From Sphingosinithalassobacter sp. CS137 (GTDB lineage: Bacteria > Pseudomonadota > Alphaproteobacteria > Sphingomonadales > Sphingomonadaceae), in contig NZ_CP060494.1 in assembly GCF_014334115.1 (NCBI RefSeq), positions 434,001 through 498,000 on the forward strand: a stretch of DNA of 64,000 nucleotides, given 5' to 3'. How positions within the stretch are numbered: the first letter of the stretch is position 1; each line of letters opens with the position of its first letter. Below the pieces are notes generated by a model, which worked only from the letters and a program-made list of their open reading frames with translations, did no database searches and had not been told where the DNA came from. A program made the translations under genes and the position numbers. This document shows, in pieces, positions 37,290 to 47,736 of this stretch.

Positions 37290-39353
37290 ATGAGCAATCG
37301 GCACGAGCGGACAATGGCTGACGCGCGGGCGTGGCTCACTGCGCTCGTCCGCGATACCCGCGCCAACACCATCGCGATCATGGCGATGGCGATGATCCCG
37401 CTGGCGGGCATGGTGGGCGGCGGCGTCGACATCAGCCGCATGTACATCGTCAAGACGCGCCTGCAACACGCCTGCGACGCCGGAGCGCTCGCCGGACGCA
37501 AATCGATGGGTGCCGGCGTCTGGAGCTACAATAATTACTGGGCGCGTGGCGTCGCCGAGAAATTCTTCGACGCGAACATCTCGGCCACACCCTATGGCGC
37601 CTCCAACCTCACCCGCAGCTTCAGCGAACAGGCGGGCAAGGTGATCGGCACGGCCTCGGCGACGGTGCCGATGACGCTGATGCGGATTTTCGGCCGCACG
37701 AGCGAAACGCTGACCGTGACCTGCGACGCCGAGATGCGGCTCCCGAACACCGATGTGATGTTCGTGCTCGACGTCACCGGATCGATGGCCAGCAGGGCCG
37801 TGTCGTCGGACAGCGACACCAAGATCGAAAGCCTCCGCACCGCCGTGAAGTGCTTCTACGAGATCGTCGCGCGGCTCGACACCGACGCGATGTGTACCCA
37901 CGGACAGCCGGCCGGCGGCACGGGCGATCAGGTTCAGATCCGTTTCGGCTTCGTGCCGTACAACACCAATGTGAACGTCGGGCGGCTGCTGTCGCCGGAC
38001 TGGTTCGCGAACGAATGGAAGTACCAGTCGCGCGAGCCGGTGTGGCATACCGAGACGACGACGACCTATCCCAACCCGATCGAGACCGATCGCGACGTAT
38101 CGAACAACACCTCCGCATGGAGCCCGTTCGAGGATACCAGCACCTACATCGACTGGTGGGGCGGATGCCCGGCGATCCCCACACCCAATCCCGGCACGCA
38201 GGTGATGAACGGGACGACCACGACCTCCGACCCGGTGATCGATCCGCAGACGGGCGTGAAGACCTGGACCGAGACCACGGTCAACGGAACGTTGCAGACT
38301 CAGTACCGCACCGTGAAGCAAGGCTGGGGCGACATTCGCTGCATGCTCCAGAAGAGCACGCGCACCACCGGATCGAAGGTGACGATCACCTACAGCGCGC
38401 AGCCGGTTACGACGACGGAGAAGACCTTCCAGCGGTGGCGCTACGCCCAGGTGACGCACGACATCAGCGGCCTCAAGGATCCCGCCGACGTCCATCAGTG
38501 GAACGACACCGGCACCGTGGAACTGCCGATCGGCGCCGACGGAGCGATGCGCAGCATCCCCTGGGACGGCTGCATCGAGGAACGCGCCACCGTGCGTGCG
38601 ACCAACTACAGCCCGATCCCGTCCGGCGCCTATGACCTGAACATCGATCTGGTGCCCGCCGAGAATGATCCGGCAACGCTGTGGGGCCCGGCGCTGCCCG
38701 GTGCGATCTTCACGCGGCAGGCGACGTGGAGCTCGAACGGCAGCACCAACGGCTGGAACTCGGCGGAGGTGTTCAGCGAGCAGAATTACGTCAACAATTC
38801 CAGCTACTCGTGCCCGAGCGAAAGCCGGCTGCTGCAGACCTGGCCCACTGCGAGCGCGTTCGAGGACTATGTCGACGGGCTGACGCCGAACGGGAATACC
38901 TATCACGACATCGGGCTGATCTGGGGGGCGCGACTGATTTCGCCGACGGGGCTGTTCGCCGCGTCGAACGCCAAGACGCCCAAGGGCGGCGATATCGAGC
39001 GCCATCTGATCTTCATGACCGACGGCGATACGGTGACCAGCGCCGCCAACTATGCCGCCTATGGCCTGCCGTGGTTCGACCGCCGCCAGACGAGCGCGAG
39101 CGCGGTGCCGAGCAGCGGCGACCTGACCAATCAGGTCAACGCGCGCTTCGCAGCGATGTGCACCGCGGTGAAGAACATGAACATCACGCTATGGGTGATC
39201 TCGTTCGGATCGGGCTCGAACGAGACGACCGAGCAGCGGCTGGAGAATTGCGCGAGCGCCAACCGCTATTTCGTGGCGCGCGATTCGGCGACGCTTCAGC
39301 AGACGTTCCGCTCGATCGCGGACGAGATTTCCCAGCTCAGGCTTACCCGGTGA
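37290..39353 (+). CDS. TadG-like pilus assembly protein with von Willebrand A domain
   Basis: 687 residues. Basic N-terminus and a type-IV-pilin-like Tad hydrophobic segment (TIAIMAMAMIPLAGMVGG, about 27-44) followed by DISRMYIVKTRLQHACDAGALAG, the TadE/TadG signature. A vWA domain begins near residue 152 with the MIDAS motif DVTGSMA and continues, after a long insert (about 230-470), with LIFMTDGD and a C-terminal LWVISFGSG. Role in Tad (Flp) pilus assembly or surface adhesion. Its stop overlaps the next start (GTGA): first gene of a three-gene operon. Confidence 0.9.
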   Translation: MSNRHERTMADARAWLTALVRDTRANTIAIMAMAMIPLAGMVGGGVDISRMYIVKTRLQHACDAGALAGRKSMGAGVWSYNNYWARGVAEKFFDANISATPYGASNLTRSFSEQAGKVIGTASATVPMTLMRIFGRTSETLTVTCDAEMRLPNTDVMFVLDVTGSMASRAVSSDSDTKIESLRTAVKCFYEIVARLDTDAMCTHGQPAGGTGDQVQIRFGFVPYNTNVNVGRLLSPDWFANEWKYQSREPVWHTETTTTYPNPIETDRDVSNNTSAWSPFEDTSTYIDWWGGCPAIPTPNPGTQVMNGTTTTSDPVIDPQTGVKTWTETTVNGTLQTQYRTVKQGWGDIRCMLQKSTRTTGSKVTITYSAQPVTTTEKTFQRWRYAQVTHDISGLKDPADVHQWNDTGTVELPIGADGAMRSIPWDGCIEERATVRATNYSPIPSGAYDLNIDLVPAENDPATLWGPALPGAIFTRQATWSSNGSTNGWNSAEVFSEQNYVNNSSYSCPSESRLLQTWPTASAFEDYVDGLTPNGNTYHDIGLIWGARLISPTGLFAASNAKTPKGGDIERHLIFMTDGDTVTSAANYAAYGLPWFDRRQTSASAVPSSGDLTNQVNARFAAMCTAVKNMNITLWVISFGSGSNETTEQRLENCASANRYFVARDSATLQQTFRSIADEISQLRLTR

Positions 39354-39979
39354 CGCGGCGATTCTCCCTCCGCCGCGTCGCTCCGCGCGCACTCGCGCGC
39401 GACAAGGCGGGCGCCACGGTCGTCGAATTCGCGATCGTGGCGCCTGTCCTCTGCCTGGTCCTTCTCGGCGCGTTCGACATCGGCCACACGCTCTACATGC
39501 GCTCGGTGCTGCAGGGAATCCTGCAGAAGGCCGCGCGCGACGCCACGCTGGAGAGCGGCACCGAAGCGACGCAGCAGGCACTGCTCGACGAGAAGGTGCG
39601 CAAGCAGGTCCGCGCGCTGGCGAACAATGCGACCATCGACTTCTCCCGCCGCTACTACCGCACCTTCTCCGACGCCGCGGCGGCACGCGCCGAGCGCTGG
39701 ACCGACAGCAACACCAACGGCCGCTGTGACAATGGCGAGCCCTATGATGACGAGAACAACAACAGCGTGTGGGACGCCGACGGCGGCAACGAAGGCCAGG
39801 GCGGAGCCAAGGACGCAACGCTCTACACGGTGAAGGTCCGCTATCCGCGCTTCTTCCCGATCTACCGCTTCGTCGGCGGTTCGGACACGACCCGGCTGAC
39901 CGCATCCACGGTGCTCCGCAACCAGCCCTATGGCGACCAGGGCAGCTATGAGCCGCCCCAGGTGCGGAACTGCACGTGA
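39350..39979 (+). CDS. TadE-like pilus assembly protein with Asp/Asn-rich Ca-binding-type loop
   Basis: 209 residues. N-terminal TadE hydrophobic helix with GATVVEFAIVAPVLCLVLLGAFD and the Glu that marks pilin-like processing. An internal DSNTNGRCDNGEPYDDENNN stretch continues into VWDADGGNEG and resembles EF-hand or thrombospondin-3 Ca2+ loops. GTG start overlaps the upstream stop and its own stop overlaps the next start (both GTGA). Minor pseudopilin of a Tad system; the secretion ATPase genes are not in this window. Confidence 0.86.
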   Translation: MTRRFSLRRVAPRALARDKAGATVVEFAIVAPVLCLVLLGAFDIGHTLYMRSVLQGILQKAARDATLESGTEATQQALLDEKVRKQVRALANNATIDFSRRYYRTFSDAAAARAERWTDSNTNGRCDNGEPYDDENNNSVWDADGGNEGQGGAKDATLYTVKVRYPRFFPIYRFVGGSDTTRLTASTVLRNQPYGDQGSYEPPQVRNCT

Positions 39980-40647
39980 CGCCGCCCCGCATCCTCGCGC
40001 TGCTGGCGCGGCTGCGCAGCGATACCAGCGGCCTCGCGCTGCTCGAATTCGCCTATACGCTGCCGATCCTGCTGGTGCTGAGCCTGACCGGCGCGGAGCT
40101 CACCAACTATATTACGACCAAGATGCGAATGAGCCAGATCGCGCTGCATCTGGCGGACAATGCCGCGCGGATCGGATCGGGAAGCCAGCTTTCGGCCAAG
40201 CAGATCACCGAGGCCGACATCAACGACCTGCTGACCGGAGCGGACCTACAGTCAGGCGAGCTCGACCTGCTGCAGCACGGGCGTGTCATCCTCTCGAGCC
40301 TCGAGCCGATGTCAAATCCCAATACCAGCGGGCGATATCGCATCCGCTGGCAGCGCTGCGGCGGCGCGAAGGTCGGGCACAAATCGAGCTACGGCGAGGC
40401 CGGAAAGTCGAACGGCACCAACATGGCGGGCATGGGCCCCAGCGGTCGCCAGGCGATCGCGCCTGACAATGGCGTGACGATGTTCGTCGAGGTCTATTAC
40501 GAATATCAGCCGCTGGTCGGCGGATCGCTGGCGCCCGACGCGGCAATGACCGAGATTGCATCGATGATGGTGCGCGATCGCCGCGACACGACCGGCGGCA
40601 CCAACGGAGTCTATCCCGTTTCCGGTGTGACGCCTTCGACCTGCTGA
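39976..40647 (+). CDS. TadE/TadF-like pilus assembly protein
   Basis: 223 residues. N-terminal SGLALLEFAYTLPILLVLSLTGAE is a Tad pseudopilin-type helix with the conserved Glu after LL. The soluble part has GRYRIRWQRCGG and a C-terminal Cys (TPSTC), with one possible disulphide. GTG start overlaps the upstream TadE stop. Last gene of the Tad operon; followed by a bidirectional hairpin and the convergent pdhB. Confidence 0.85.
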   Translation: MTPPRILALLARLRSDTSGLALLEFAYTLPILLVLSLTGAELTNYITTKMRMSQIALHLADNAARIGSGSQLSAKQITEADINDLLTGADLQSGELDLLQHGRVILSSLEPMSNPNTSGRYRIRWQRCGGAKVGHKSSYGEAGKSNGTNMAGMGPSGRQAIAPDNGVTMFVEVYYEYQPLVGGSLAPDAAMTEIASMMVRDRRDTTGGTNGVYPVSGVTPSTC

Positions 40648-40677
40648 CCCTCGCCGCCGCTCGAACGGCGCCGAGGG
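40648..40677. terminator. bidirectional hairpin between tad operon and pdhB
   Basis: CCCTCG-C-CGCCG, loop CTCGAA, CGGCG-C-CGAGGG: 11 pairs with one mismatch, immediately after the last tad stop and 9 bp from the pdhB stop. No T-tract. Confidence 0.55.
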
Positions 40678-40685
40678 CCCGGCAT

Positions 40686-42074
40686 TCAGGTGCGGTAGGT
40701 GACTTTCTTCACCGCGGCGACCACGCGCTCGGCATCGACCAGCGCCAGCTTTTCCAGATTGGCGGCATAGGGCAGCGGCACGTCCTCGTTGGTCACGCGC
40801 GTCACCGGCGCGTCGAGCCAGTCGAAGCCCTCCTCCATGCAGATCGCCGAGATTTCGGACGCGATCGAACAGGTCGGCCAGCCTTCCTCGACCACCACCA
40901 TGCGGTTGGTCTTCTTCAGGCTCTCGAGCACCGCTGCCTTGTCGAGCGGGCGCAGCGTGCGCAGGTCGATCACTTCGGCCTCGATCCCTTCGCCCGCCAG
41001 CTGCTCGGCGGCTTCGAGCGCCACGCCGACGCCGATCGAATAGCTGACGATGCTGACGTCCTTGCCAGGCCGCACGACCCGCGCCTTGCCGATCGGCAGC
41101 ACCCAATCATCGAGCTTGGGAACCTCGAAGCTGCGCCCGTACATCAGCTCGTTTTCGAGGAACACGACCGGATCGGGCGACCGGATCGCCGCCTTGAGCA
41201 GTCCCTTGGCATCGGCCGCGTCATAGGGGGCGATCACGATCAGCCCGGGGACGCTGGCATACCAGGGCCCGTAATTCTGACTGTGCTGCGCGCCAACCCT
41301 GCTCGCCGCGCCGTTCGGCCCGCGGAATACCACCGGGCAGCGCATCTGGCCGCCCGACATGTAATTGGTCTTGGCCGCCGAGTTCACGATATGGTCGATC
41401 GCCTGCATCGCGAAGTTGAACGTCATGAACTCGACGATCGGGCGCAGACCGCCCATCGCCGCGCCGGTGCCGACGCCGGCGAAGCCATATTCGGTGATCG
41501 GCGTGTCGATCACGCGCTTGGCGCCGAATTCGTCGAGCAGCCCCTGCGTCACCTTGTACGCGCCCTGATATTCGGCGACTTCCTCGCCCATCACGAACAC
41601 GCGCTCGTCGGCCCGCATTTCCTCGGCCATCGCGTCGCGCAGCGCCTCGCGCACGGTGAGCTTCACCATCTCGGTGCCCTCGGGCACCTCGGGATCGGCG
41701 AGCTGCGGCTTGCTGTCGGCGAGCTGGCTCGTGCCGCTCGCCTTCGGCTCGGCCTTGGGCGCTTCGGATTCGGCGGCCTTCTGCTCCTGCGCCGGCTTCT
41801 CGGCGGGAGCCTCGACCGCATCGGCGCTCTCGCCTTCCTCGGCCAGCATCGCGATGACGGTGCCGACCTTCACATTGTCGGTGCCCTCGGCGATCAGGAT
41901 CTTCGCAATCGTGCCTTCATCGACTGCCTCGAACTCCATCGTCGCCTTGTCGGTCTCGATCTCGGCGAGGATGTCTCCCGACGAAACGCTGTCGCCTTCC
42001 TTGACCAGCCACTTCGCCAGCGTGCCCTCTTCCATCGTGGGCGACAGCGCCGGCATCTTCAGTTCGATCGCCAT
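40686..42074 (-). CDS. pdhB: pyruvate dehydrogenase E1 component, beta subunit with N-terminal lipoyl domain
   Basis: Part of the pyruvate dehydrogenase complex (pyruvate to acetyl-CoA). 462 residues: a lipoyl domain (1-80, lipoyl-Lys in [10 protein letters not shown]), a Glu/Ala/Pro-rich linker (about 85-130), then the E1-beta transketolase-like domain (from [18 protein letters not shown]). The fused lipoyl domain is normal for alphaproteobacteria. ATG 42074 starts 1 nt after the pdhA stop, so the two are coupled. Confidence 0.95.
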   Translation of the reverse strand: MAIELKMPALSPTMEEGTLAKWLVKEGDSVSSGDILAEIETDKATMEFEAVDEGTIAKILIAEGTDNVKVGTVIAMLAEEGESADAVEAPAEKPAQEQKAAESEAPKAEPKASGTSQLADSKPQLADPEVPEGTEMVKLTVREALRDAMAEEMRADERVFVMGEEVAEYQGAYKVTQGLLDEFGAKRVIDTPITEYGFAGVGTGAAMGGLRPIVEFMTFNFAMQAIDHIVNSAAKTNYMSGGQMRCPVVFRGPNGAASRVGAQHSQNYGPWYASVPGLIVIAPYDAADAKGLLKAAIRSPDPVVFLENELMYGRSFEVPKLDDWVLPIGKARVVRPGKDVSIVSYSIGVGVALEAAEQLAGEGIEAEVIDLRTLRPLDKAAVLESLKKTNRMVVVEEGWPTCSIASEISAICMEEGFDWLDAPVTRVTNEDVPLPYAANLEKLALVDAERVVAAVKKVTYRT

Positions 42075-42075
42075 C

Positions 42076-43125
42076 TCAGTAGGACTCCACCAGAACGTCG
42101 GTATAGAGCTCGGCCGCGTCGGGCTCGGGCGTCGATTCCGCGAAATCGGCGGATTCGTTGACGATCTTGCGGATCTCCTTCTCGATCTCCTTCAACGCGC
42201 CTTCCTCGACGCCCAGCGCGGCCAGCTCGCGCTTGGCGTGCTCGATCGGGTCGGACTTGTCGCGCATCGACTGGACTTCCTCGCGGCTGCGATATTTGGC
42301 CGGGTCCGACATCGAATGGCCGCGATAGCGATAGGTCTTCATCTCGAGGATCACCGGCCCCTTGCCCGAGCGGACCCATTCGAGCGCGGTCTCGGCGGCG
42401 CCGCGCGCGGCGAGCACGTCCATCCCGTCGACCTGGATGCCGGGAATGCGGAAGCTCTCGCCCCGCTTGTAGAGCTGATCCTCGGCCGATGAGCGATTCA
42501 CGCTGGTGCCCATCGCATATTGGTTGTTCTCGATCACGAAGACGATCGGCAGCTTCCACAGCTCGGCCATGTTGAAGGCCTCGTACACCTGCCCCTGGTT
42601 CGCCGCGCCGTCGCCGAAATAGGCGAGCGTGACGCCGCCGTCCTGATTGTACTTGTGCGCAAAGGCGAGGCCCGTGCCGAGCGCGACCTGCGCGCCGACG
42701 ATACCGTGGCCGCCGTAGAACTTCTTCTCGGTCGAGAACATGTGCATCGACCCGCCCTTGCCCTTCGAGATACCGGCGGCGCGGCCGGTCAGCTCGGCCA
42801 TGATCTCCTTGGGATCGATGCCATAAGCGAGCATGTGACCATGATCGCGATAGCCGGTGATCACGCTGTCCTTGTCGCCGTCGAGCGCGGACTGCAGGCC
42901 GACGGCAACCGCTTCCTGGCCGATGTAGAGATGGCAGAAACCGCCGATCAGGCCGAGGCCGTAGAGCTGGCCCGCCTTTTCCTCGAACCGGCGGATGAGC
43001 AGCATCTGGCGATAGAATTCGAGCAGCTCGTCCTTCGAGGCCTTGTACCGTTCCGGCTCGTTCGGCCGCTCGCGATTGGACGGTGCGGGTTCGCTCTTGC
43101 GGCGGGGTGCCGGTGCTTTGGCCAC
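42076..43125 (-). CDS. pdhA: pyruvate dehydrogenase E1 component, alpha subunit
   Basis: 349 residues. Thiamine-diphosphate/Mg2+ motif in [19 protein letters not shown], then [16 protein letters not shown], the phosphorylation-loop-like region [19 protein letters not shown] and the E1-alpha start [20 protein letters not shown]. Acts with PdhB to decarboxylate pyruvate. Start GTG 43125 ([13 protein letters not shown]) is chosen: GAGGA lies upstream and the earlier frame is leader-like. E2 and E3 are not in this window. Confidence 0.95.
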   Translation of the reverse strand: MAKAPAPRRKSEPAPSNRERPNEPERYKASKDELLEFYRQMLLIRRFEEKAGQLYGLGLIGGFCHLYIGQEAVAVGLQSALDGDKDSVITGYRDHGHMLAYGIDPKEIMAELTGRAAGISKGKGGSMHMFSTEKKFYGGHGIVGAQVALGTGLAFAHKYNQDGGVTLAYFGDGAANQGQVYEAFNMAELWKLPIVFVIENNQYAMGTSVNRSSAEDQLYKRGESFRIPGIQVDGMDVLAARGAAETALEWVRSGKGPVILEMKTYRYRGHSMSDPAKYRSREEVQSMRDKSDPIEHAKRELAALGVEEGALKEIEKEIRKIVNESADFAESTPEPDAAELYTDVLVESY

Positions 43126-43229
43126 GATCGGGAAATCCTCGTTCCTTGGGGAGGAAGAAAGCCCGAGCCTATAGGCGCGTTCCGCCCCGCTGCGCAACGT
43201 CCCCGCGCGGCGGAGCGGTGTTCCGCGCC

Positions 43230-43796
43230 TCAGTCGTCGTAGCGGAACTCGCCGGGCGGCAGCAGCTCCTGCGCCGCGGCGAGGTCGACCTCGGCGGCCG
43301 CGGGATCGGTGCAGCTCTTGCGCGAGATCGTCCCTCCGTCGCGCTGGACGAACAGCCCCGCCGAGAATTCGGGCGCGTTCCCGCCCTCCCCGAAACCGGT
43401 GCGCACCGTCCTGCTGTAGACGACATAGGTGTAGGCGCCGTTGTCGAAGCTGATCTGTGCCTCGCCGCCGCCCGAATAGGGCGTGCTGGACCAGGCGAGC
43501 GTGCCCGATCCGAACGGCTGCGCCGGGTGCTGCAGCTCGAGCGCGTCGGCGGTGCCGTAGCGATATTGGACATAGCGGGTCTCACCCGAGCCGCCGGCGC
43601 AGATCGCGACCGTCCGCTCGCCGAGCCCGCATTCGAAGATCACCTGCTCCACCGGCTTGCACAGGGCCGATGCGGCGGCCGGGCCCGGCGTGGCGGGCTG
43701 TTCCTCGACGGCGGCGGCCTGCTCGCGGGCCGGACATGCGGCGGAACCGAGCAACAGCGGCGCCAGCGCGATGAAAGCCGTTCCGATCTTCCGCAT
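43230..43796 (-). CDS. lipoprotein of unknown function
   Basis: 188 residues. Lipoprotein signal with lipobox SAAC (Cys21). The mature part has CKPVEQVIFECGLGERTVAICAGG (three Cys, possible disulphide), then a beta-rich domain with YVQYRYGTADALELQHPAQPF and YTYVVYSRTVRTGFG, and ends RKSCTDPAAAEVDL. No family recalled. ATG 43796 follows GGGGAGAG. Lies between ftsB and pdhA on the same strand, but the product is exported, so it is likely its own unit. Confidence 0.72.
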   Translation of the reverse strand: MRKIGTAFIALAPLLLGSAACPAREQAAAVEEQPATPGPAAASALCKPVEQVIFECGLGERTVAICAGGSGETRYVQYRYGTADALELQHPAQPFGSGTLAWSSTPYSGGGEAQISFDNGAYTYVVYSRTVRTGFGEGGNAPEFSAGLFVQRDGGTISRKSCTDPAAAEVDLAAAQELLPPGEFRYDD

Positions 43797-43833
43797 CCGC
43801 TCTCCCCTGTCGTGCGGTTTCGTGCCTGCGCCG

Positions 43834-44148
43834 TCAGTCGAGCGGGATGATGATCTCGTCGGGACGCGCGACGTTGAGCTGCTTGCGCGCCAGTTCCTCG
43901 ACCAGATCGGGGTCGGCGCCCCGCTCCGAATCGAGCAGCTCGACTCGATTGCGCAACTGCGCCCGCTGCTTGTCGAGCGCCTGGTACTGCTCGGTCCGCT
44001 CGGCGAGCTCCTCCTGCACCTCATGGTGCGCAAGCGCGCCATTGGGGCCGAGCACCGCATAATAGCCGAAGAAGGCCATCGCGATCAGCGCCGCGGCGGG
44101 AAGCCCGGCGCGACGGAGGATCGACTGCAGGGGCGACCGGCGCGACAT
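43834..44148 (-). CDS. ftsB: cell-division protein FtsB (septum formation initiator)
   Basis: 104 residues, bitopic. N-terminal transmembrane helix (about 16-30), then a periplasmic coiled coil (HEVQEELAERTEQYQALDKQRAQLRNRVELL) and the C-terminal ADPDLVEELARKQLNVARPDE motif, diagnostic of the FtsB/DivIC family. Bridges FtsL and FtsQ at the divisome. Downstream of eno, the usual eno-ftsB order. Confidence 0.93.
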   Translation of the reverse strand: MSRRSPLQSILRRAGLPAAALIAMAFFGYYAVLGPNGALAHHEVQEELAERTEQYQALDKQRAQLRNRVELLDSERGADPDLVEELARKQLNVARPDEIIIPLD

Positions 44149-44201
44149 GCCTAATAGTCGCTTAATTTCCCTGCAGCTTCAAGCCGTAGTTGTCCGGAAG
44201 C

Positions 44202-45488
<1,287 letters not shown>

Positions 45489-45568
45489 TTAAGGGATGGC
45501 GAACAGGCCGGAGATGGCGCGGCCGAGCCTGTATCGGCTTCGCGCTCGTCGGGCAATCTCGGCGGCGT

Positions 45569-45593
45569 GGAACAAGGCGCCCGCGCTGTTGTT
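45569..45593 (+). promoter_or_regulatory. EcfG-like (general stress response) promoter
   Basis: GGAAC (45569-45573), 16-nt spacer, TGTT (45590-45593), 33 bp before the first gene of the membrane operon. The alphaproteobacterial EcfG consensus is GGAAC-N16-17-CGTT; one base differs in the -10. Inference. Confidence 0.45.
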
Positions 45594-45625
45594 GTCATTG
45601 GAAACGCAAGAAAGGGCCTCAAGCG

Positions 45626-46183
45626 ATGGTGGACAACACGACTCCCGGCGCAACCTCCGGCGGTGCGCCGAACGCAACTCCCGGAACCGGCGCGACGATG
45701 ACGACCGAAGCCCCGATGAAGACAACCGGCACTGCGAGCGACGCCGCCGGCGGCAACGAAGGCGGATCGTCCAGCGCAAGCGGCAGCGGAACCAGAGACA
45801 AGATCCGCGAGGAAGCCTCGAAGCTGGGCAGCCAGGCGGCGGAACGTGCCCGCGGCTATGCCGGCCAGGGCAAGGAACGCGCGACGGGCGCGCTCGACGA
45901 GCTGTCGCGCATGATGGGCGACGCGGCGGGCGACGTGGACGAACGGCTGGGCCCGCAATATGGCAAATATGCCCGCTCGGCCGCGAGCAGCGTTCAGAGC
46001 TTCGCCGATACGCTGCGCAGCCGCGAAGTCGACGACCTGCTCCAGGATGCGAGCGCATTCGTGCGCAAGAGCCCGGCGATCGCAATCGGCACCGCGGCCG
46101 TCCTCGGCTTCGCATTCGCCCGGCTGATCAAGTCCGGCGTCGAAGCGTCGTCGGACGTCACCGACACGACCGCCAACGGCTGA
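45626..46183 (+). CDS. membrane-anchored hydrophilic protein (DUF883/ElaB-like)
   Basis: 185 residues: Thr/Gly/Ser-rich N-terminus (about 1-55, low complexity), a charged helical middle (RDKIREEASKLGSQAAERARGYAGQGKERATGALDELS with Ala/Arg/Lys/Glu periodicity, reminiscent of DUF883 or apolipoprotein-type helices), and a C-terminal transmembrane segment PAIAIGTAAVLGFAFARLI (about 150-168). The last hydrophobic anchor is typical of ElaB/YqjD-like inner-membrane proteins that bind stationary-phase ribosomes. First gene of a four-gene set that follows immediately. Confidence 0.72.
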   Translation: MVDNTTPGATSGGAPNATPGTGATMTTEAPMKTTGTASDAAGGNEGGSSSASGSGTRDKIREEASKLGSQAAERARGYAGQGKERATGALDELSRMMGDAAGDVDERLGPQYGKYARSAASSVQSFADTLRSREVDDLLQDASAFVRKSPAIAIGTAAVLGFAFARLIKSGVEASSDVTDTTANG

Positions 46184-46196
46184 TCGGATCGCGAGC

Positions 46197-46550
46197 ATGG
46201 CGTTGCACGATCCCGAAGACCCGAGCATCGGCCAGGTCCTCACGCGGCTGATCGCCGACGCGAAGGAATATGGCCGCGCTGAAGTCGATTATTACAAGAC
46301 GCTTGCCGCGGCGCGGAAGAACGACGCAGTCACCGGCCTGATCGCCGGCGTTGCGGCGGCTGTGCTCGGCCTGGGCTTGGTCTGCGCGCTGCTCGTGGGA
46401 CTGATCCTCACGCTGGCGACGCTGATCGGCCCGGGGCTGGCGACGCTGGCGGTGGTCCTGCTGACCGCCGCGGTGATCGCGCTGCTGGCACGAATGGCGA
46501 TCGACCGGTTCCGCCACGCCTTTCGGGCGCAGCCGGGGAGCAAGCGATGA
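46197..46550 (+). CDS. phage-holin-family/YqjE-like membrane protein
   Basis: 117 residues. Helical N-terminus (LIADAKEYGRAEVDYYKTLA) then two transmembrane helices (LIAGVAAAVLGLGLVCALLVGLILTL and LATLAVVLLTAAVIALLA), the pattern of the putative Actinobacterial holin-X/YqjE family (DUF1469). Not a phage lysis gene by context. Its stop overlaps the next start (ATGA). Confidence 0.8.
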   Translation: MALHDPEDPSIGQVLTRLIADAKEYGRAEVDYYKTLAAARKNDAVTGLIAGVAAAVLGLGLVCALLVGLILTLATLIGPGLATLAVVLLTAAVIALLARMAIDRFRHAFRAQPGSKR

Positions 46551-46942
46551 CCGCGACCGAGAGAGACGTGAAAGCGGCAGCGGAACGGACGCACCTTGCC
46601 CGCATCCGCCTGAATCAGAGCATCGCCGACGCGAAGTATCGGCTCAAGCCGGGAACGATCGCGCACGACGCAGTGGAGAGCGCCGCGGACGGCGCCGCAT
46701 CCGCAGCACGCAAGGGAGTCGATGCCGCCCGAGCCAAGCCGATCGTCACCGCCTCCGTGGTCGGCGCGGTCGGCATGTTCCTGGCGCGCGGGTGGATCGG
46801 CCGGAAACTGGCCGAGCGCCGGGCCCGCAAGGCGGCTGTGCCGATGGAAACCGTCGAGACGCGGCCGGCACCGCTTCCCGCCGTGCAACCGACTGCTCCG
46901 CACCGAGTTAGACCGCACGCGAAAGAAGGAATCCAATTATGA
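46547..46942 (+). CDS. DUF3618-like small membrane protein
   Basis: 131 residues. N-terminal helix with RTHLARIRLNQSIADAKYRLKP, an Ala/Arg-rich amphipathic part, one weak hydrophobic segment (TASVVGAVGMFLARGWIG, about 68-85) and a Pro/Arg-rich tail. Resembles DUF3618 proteins, which co-occur with holin-X-type genes. Start and stop overlap its neighbours by ATGA, so translation is coupled throughout. Confidence 0.68.
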   Translation: MTATERDVKAAAERTHLARIRLNQSIADAKYRLKPGTIAHDAVESAADGAASAARKGVDAARAKPIVTASVVGAVGMFLARGWIGRKLAERRARKAAVPMETVETRPAPLPAVQPTAPHRVRPHAKEGIQL

Positions 46943-47373
46943 CCGACGCAACCACAGCCGAAAACTCCGGTGGCCGCTCGAGTCGTCTCGACTCGGCGCG
47001 CGAATCGGCGAGCCACGCCTATGAGGCAACGCGGGACCGCGCACGGCGCACCGCCGAAACCACGCGCGACCGCGCCCGGCAGACCGCCGAGACCGTAGGC
47101 GACAATCCGCTGGCGCTGCTTGCCGGCGGCATCGCGCTCGGGGTGCTCGTCGGCGTGCTGCTGCCCCGCCATCCGCGCGAGCGCGAACTGCTCGATCCGC
47201 TGGGCAAGCGCCTCGCCGAGGGTGCCACCGCAGCCGCAGTGGCGGCGCGCGACGCAGGCAAGCAGGAGCTCGACCAGCTGCTCCCGAGCGGGGAACAGGC
47301 GAAGTCGCGCGCGAGCAACGTGCTCGAGAGCGCTCTCGGTGCCGCCCGCGAGCGGGTCAGCCAGTCGCAGTGA
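46939..47373 (+). CDS. Arg/Ala-rich helical protein with one membrane segment
   Basis: 144 residues. An N-terminal repeat of charged heptads (ARESASHAYEATRDRARR and TAETTRDRARQTAETVG), a hydrophobic helix ALLAGGIALGVLVGVLLP (about 59-76), and an Ala/Glu-rich C-terminal helix (KRLAEGATAAAVAARDAGKQELDQ with LPSGEQ). Resembles ElaB/YqjD-type DUF883 proteins. Start ATG 46939 overlaps the previous stop. Fourth and last gene of the operon; role probably cell-envelope or stationary-phase related. Confidence 0.7.
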   Translation: MTDATTAENSGGRSSRLDSARESASHAYEATRDRARRTAETTRDRARQTAETVGDNPLALLAGGIALGVLVGVLLPRHPRERELLDPLGKRLAEGATAAAVAARDAGKQELDQLLPSGEQAKSRASNVLESALGAARERVSQSQ

Positions 47374-47455
47374 TCCCCGCTTCGGGTTCCTCCGGGGTTG
47401 AGCGTGGCGGCGCAGGCGCTACAGGCATGGGCCGTCCGCTCCCCGGGAGGAAAAT

Positions 47456-47689
47456 TTGAGCAAGCTGCACCTCGTGTTCGGCGGCCGCGTGGCCGATCCG
47501 CGCACCCTCGACTTCAACGATCTGGCGACGATCGACGTCGTCGGCGTATTCCCCGACTATGCAAGCGCGGAAAAGGCGTGGCGCGCCGCCGCGCAGCGGA
47601 CCGTGGACGATGCCGAGATGAAATATGTCGTCGTGCATCTCCACCGCCTGCTCGAGCCGGACGTTCCGCTGGACGATCCGGAAGACTGA
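47456..47689 (+). CDS. DUF4170 domain protein
   Basis: 77 residues, small cytosolic protein with KLHLVFGGRV, TLDFNDLATIDVVGVFPDYASAEKAWRAAAQRTVDDAEMKYVVVHLHRLLEP (the whole domain is highly conserved and diagnostic, given here as HRLLEP-ended core). Function unknown. Start TTG 47456, preceded by GGGAGG at 47446-47451. Ends 46 bp before the convergent rhomboid gene, over a hairpin. Confidence 0.88.
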   Translation: MSKLHLVFGGRVADPRTLDFNDLATIDVVGVFPDYASAEKAWRAAAQRTVDDAEMKYVVVHLHRLLEPDVPLDDPED

Positions 47690-47705
47690 ACCGCTCGGTA
47701 CCTCG

Positions 47706-47736
47706 ACTGGGCCGGCGCTGCGGCGTTCGGCCCGGT
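47706..47736. terminator. convergent hairpin, DUF4170/rhomboid
   Basis: Stem ACTGGGCCG / CGGCCCGGT (9 pairs incl. one G-T) with a GC-rich inner part, touching the rhomboid stop codon. No T-tract. Confidence 0.5.

Noticed and set aside
37179..39005. Upstream extension of the squalene-synthase-fold frame across TadG
   Set aside because: The reading frame is open but antisense to TadG; homology starts only at ATG 37178.
46197..46550. Prophage lysis cassette suggested by the holin-type domain
   Set aside because: No endolysin, spanin or phage genes nearby; the operon context is of stationary-phase membrane proteins.
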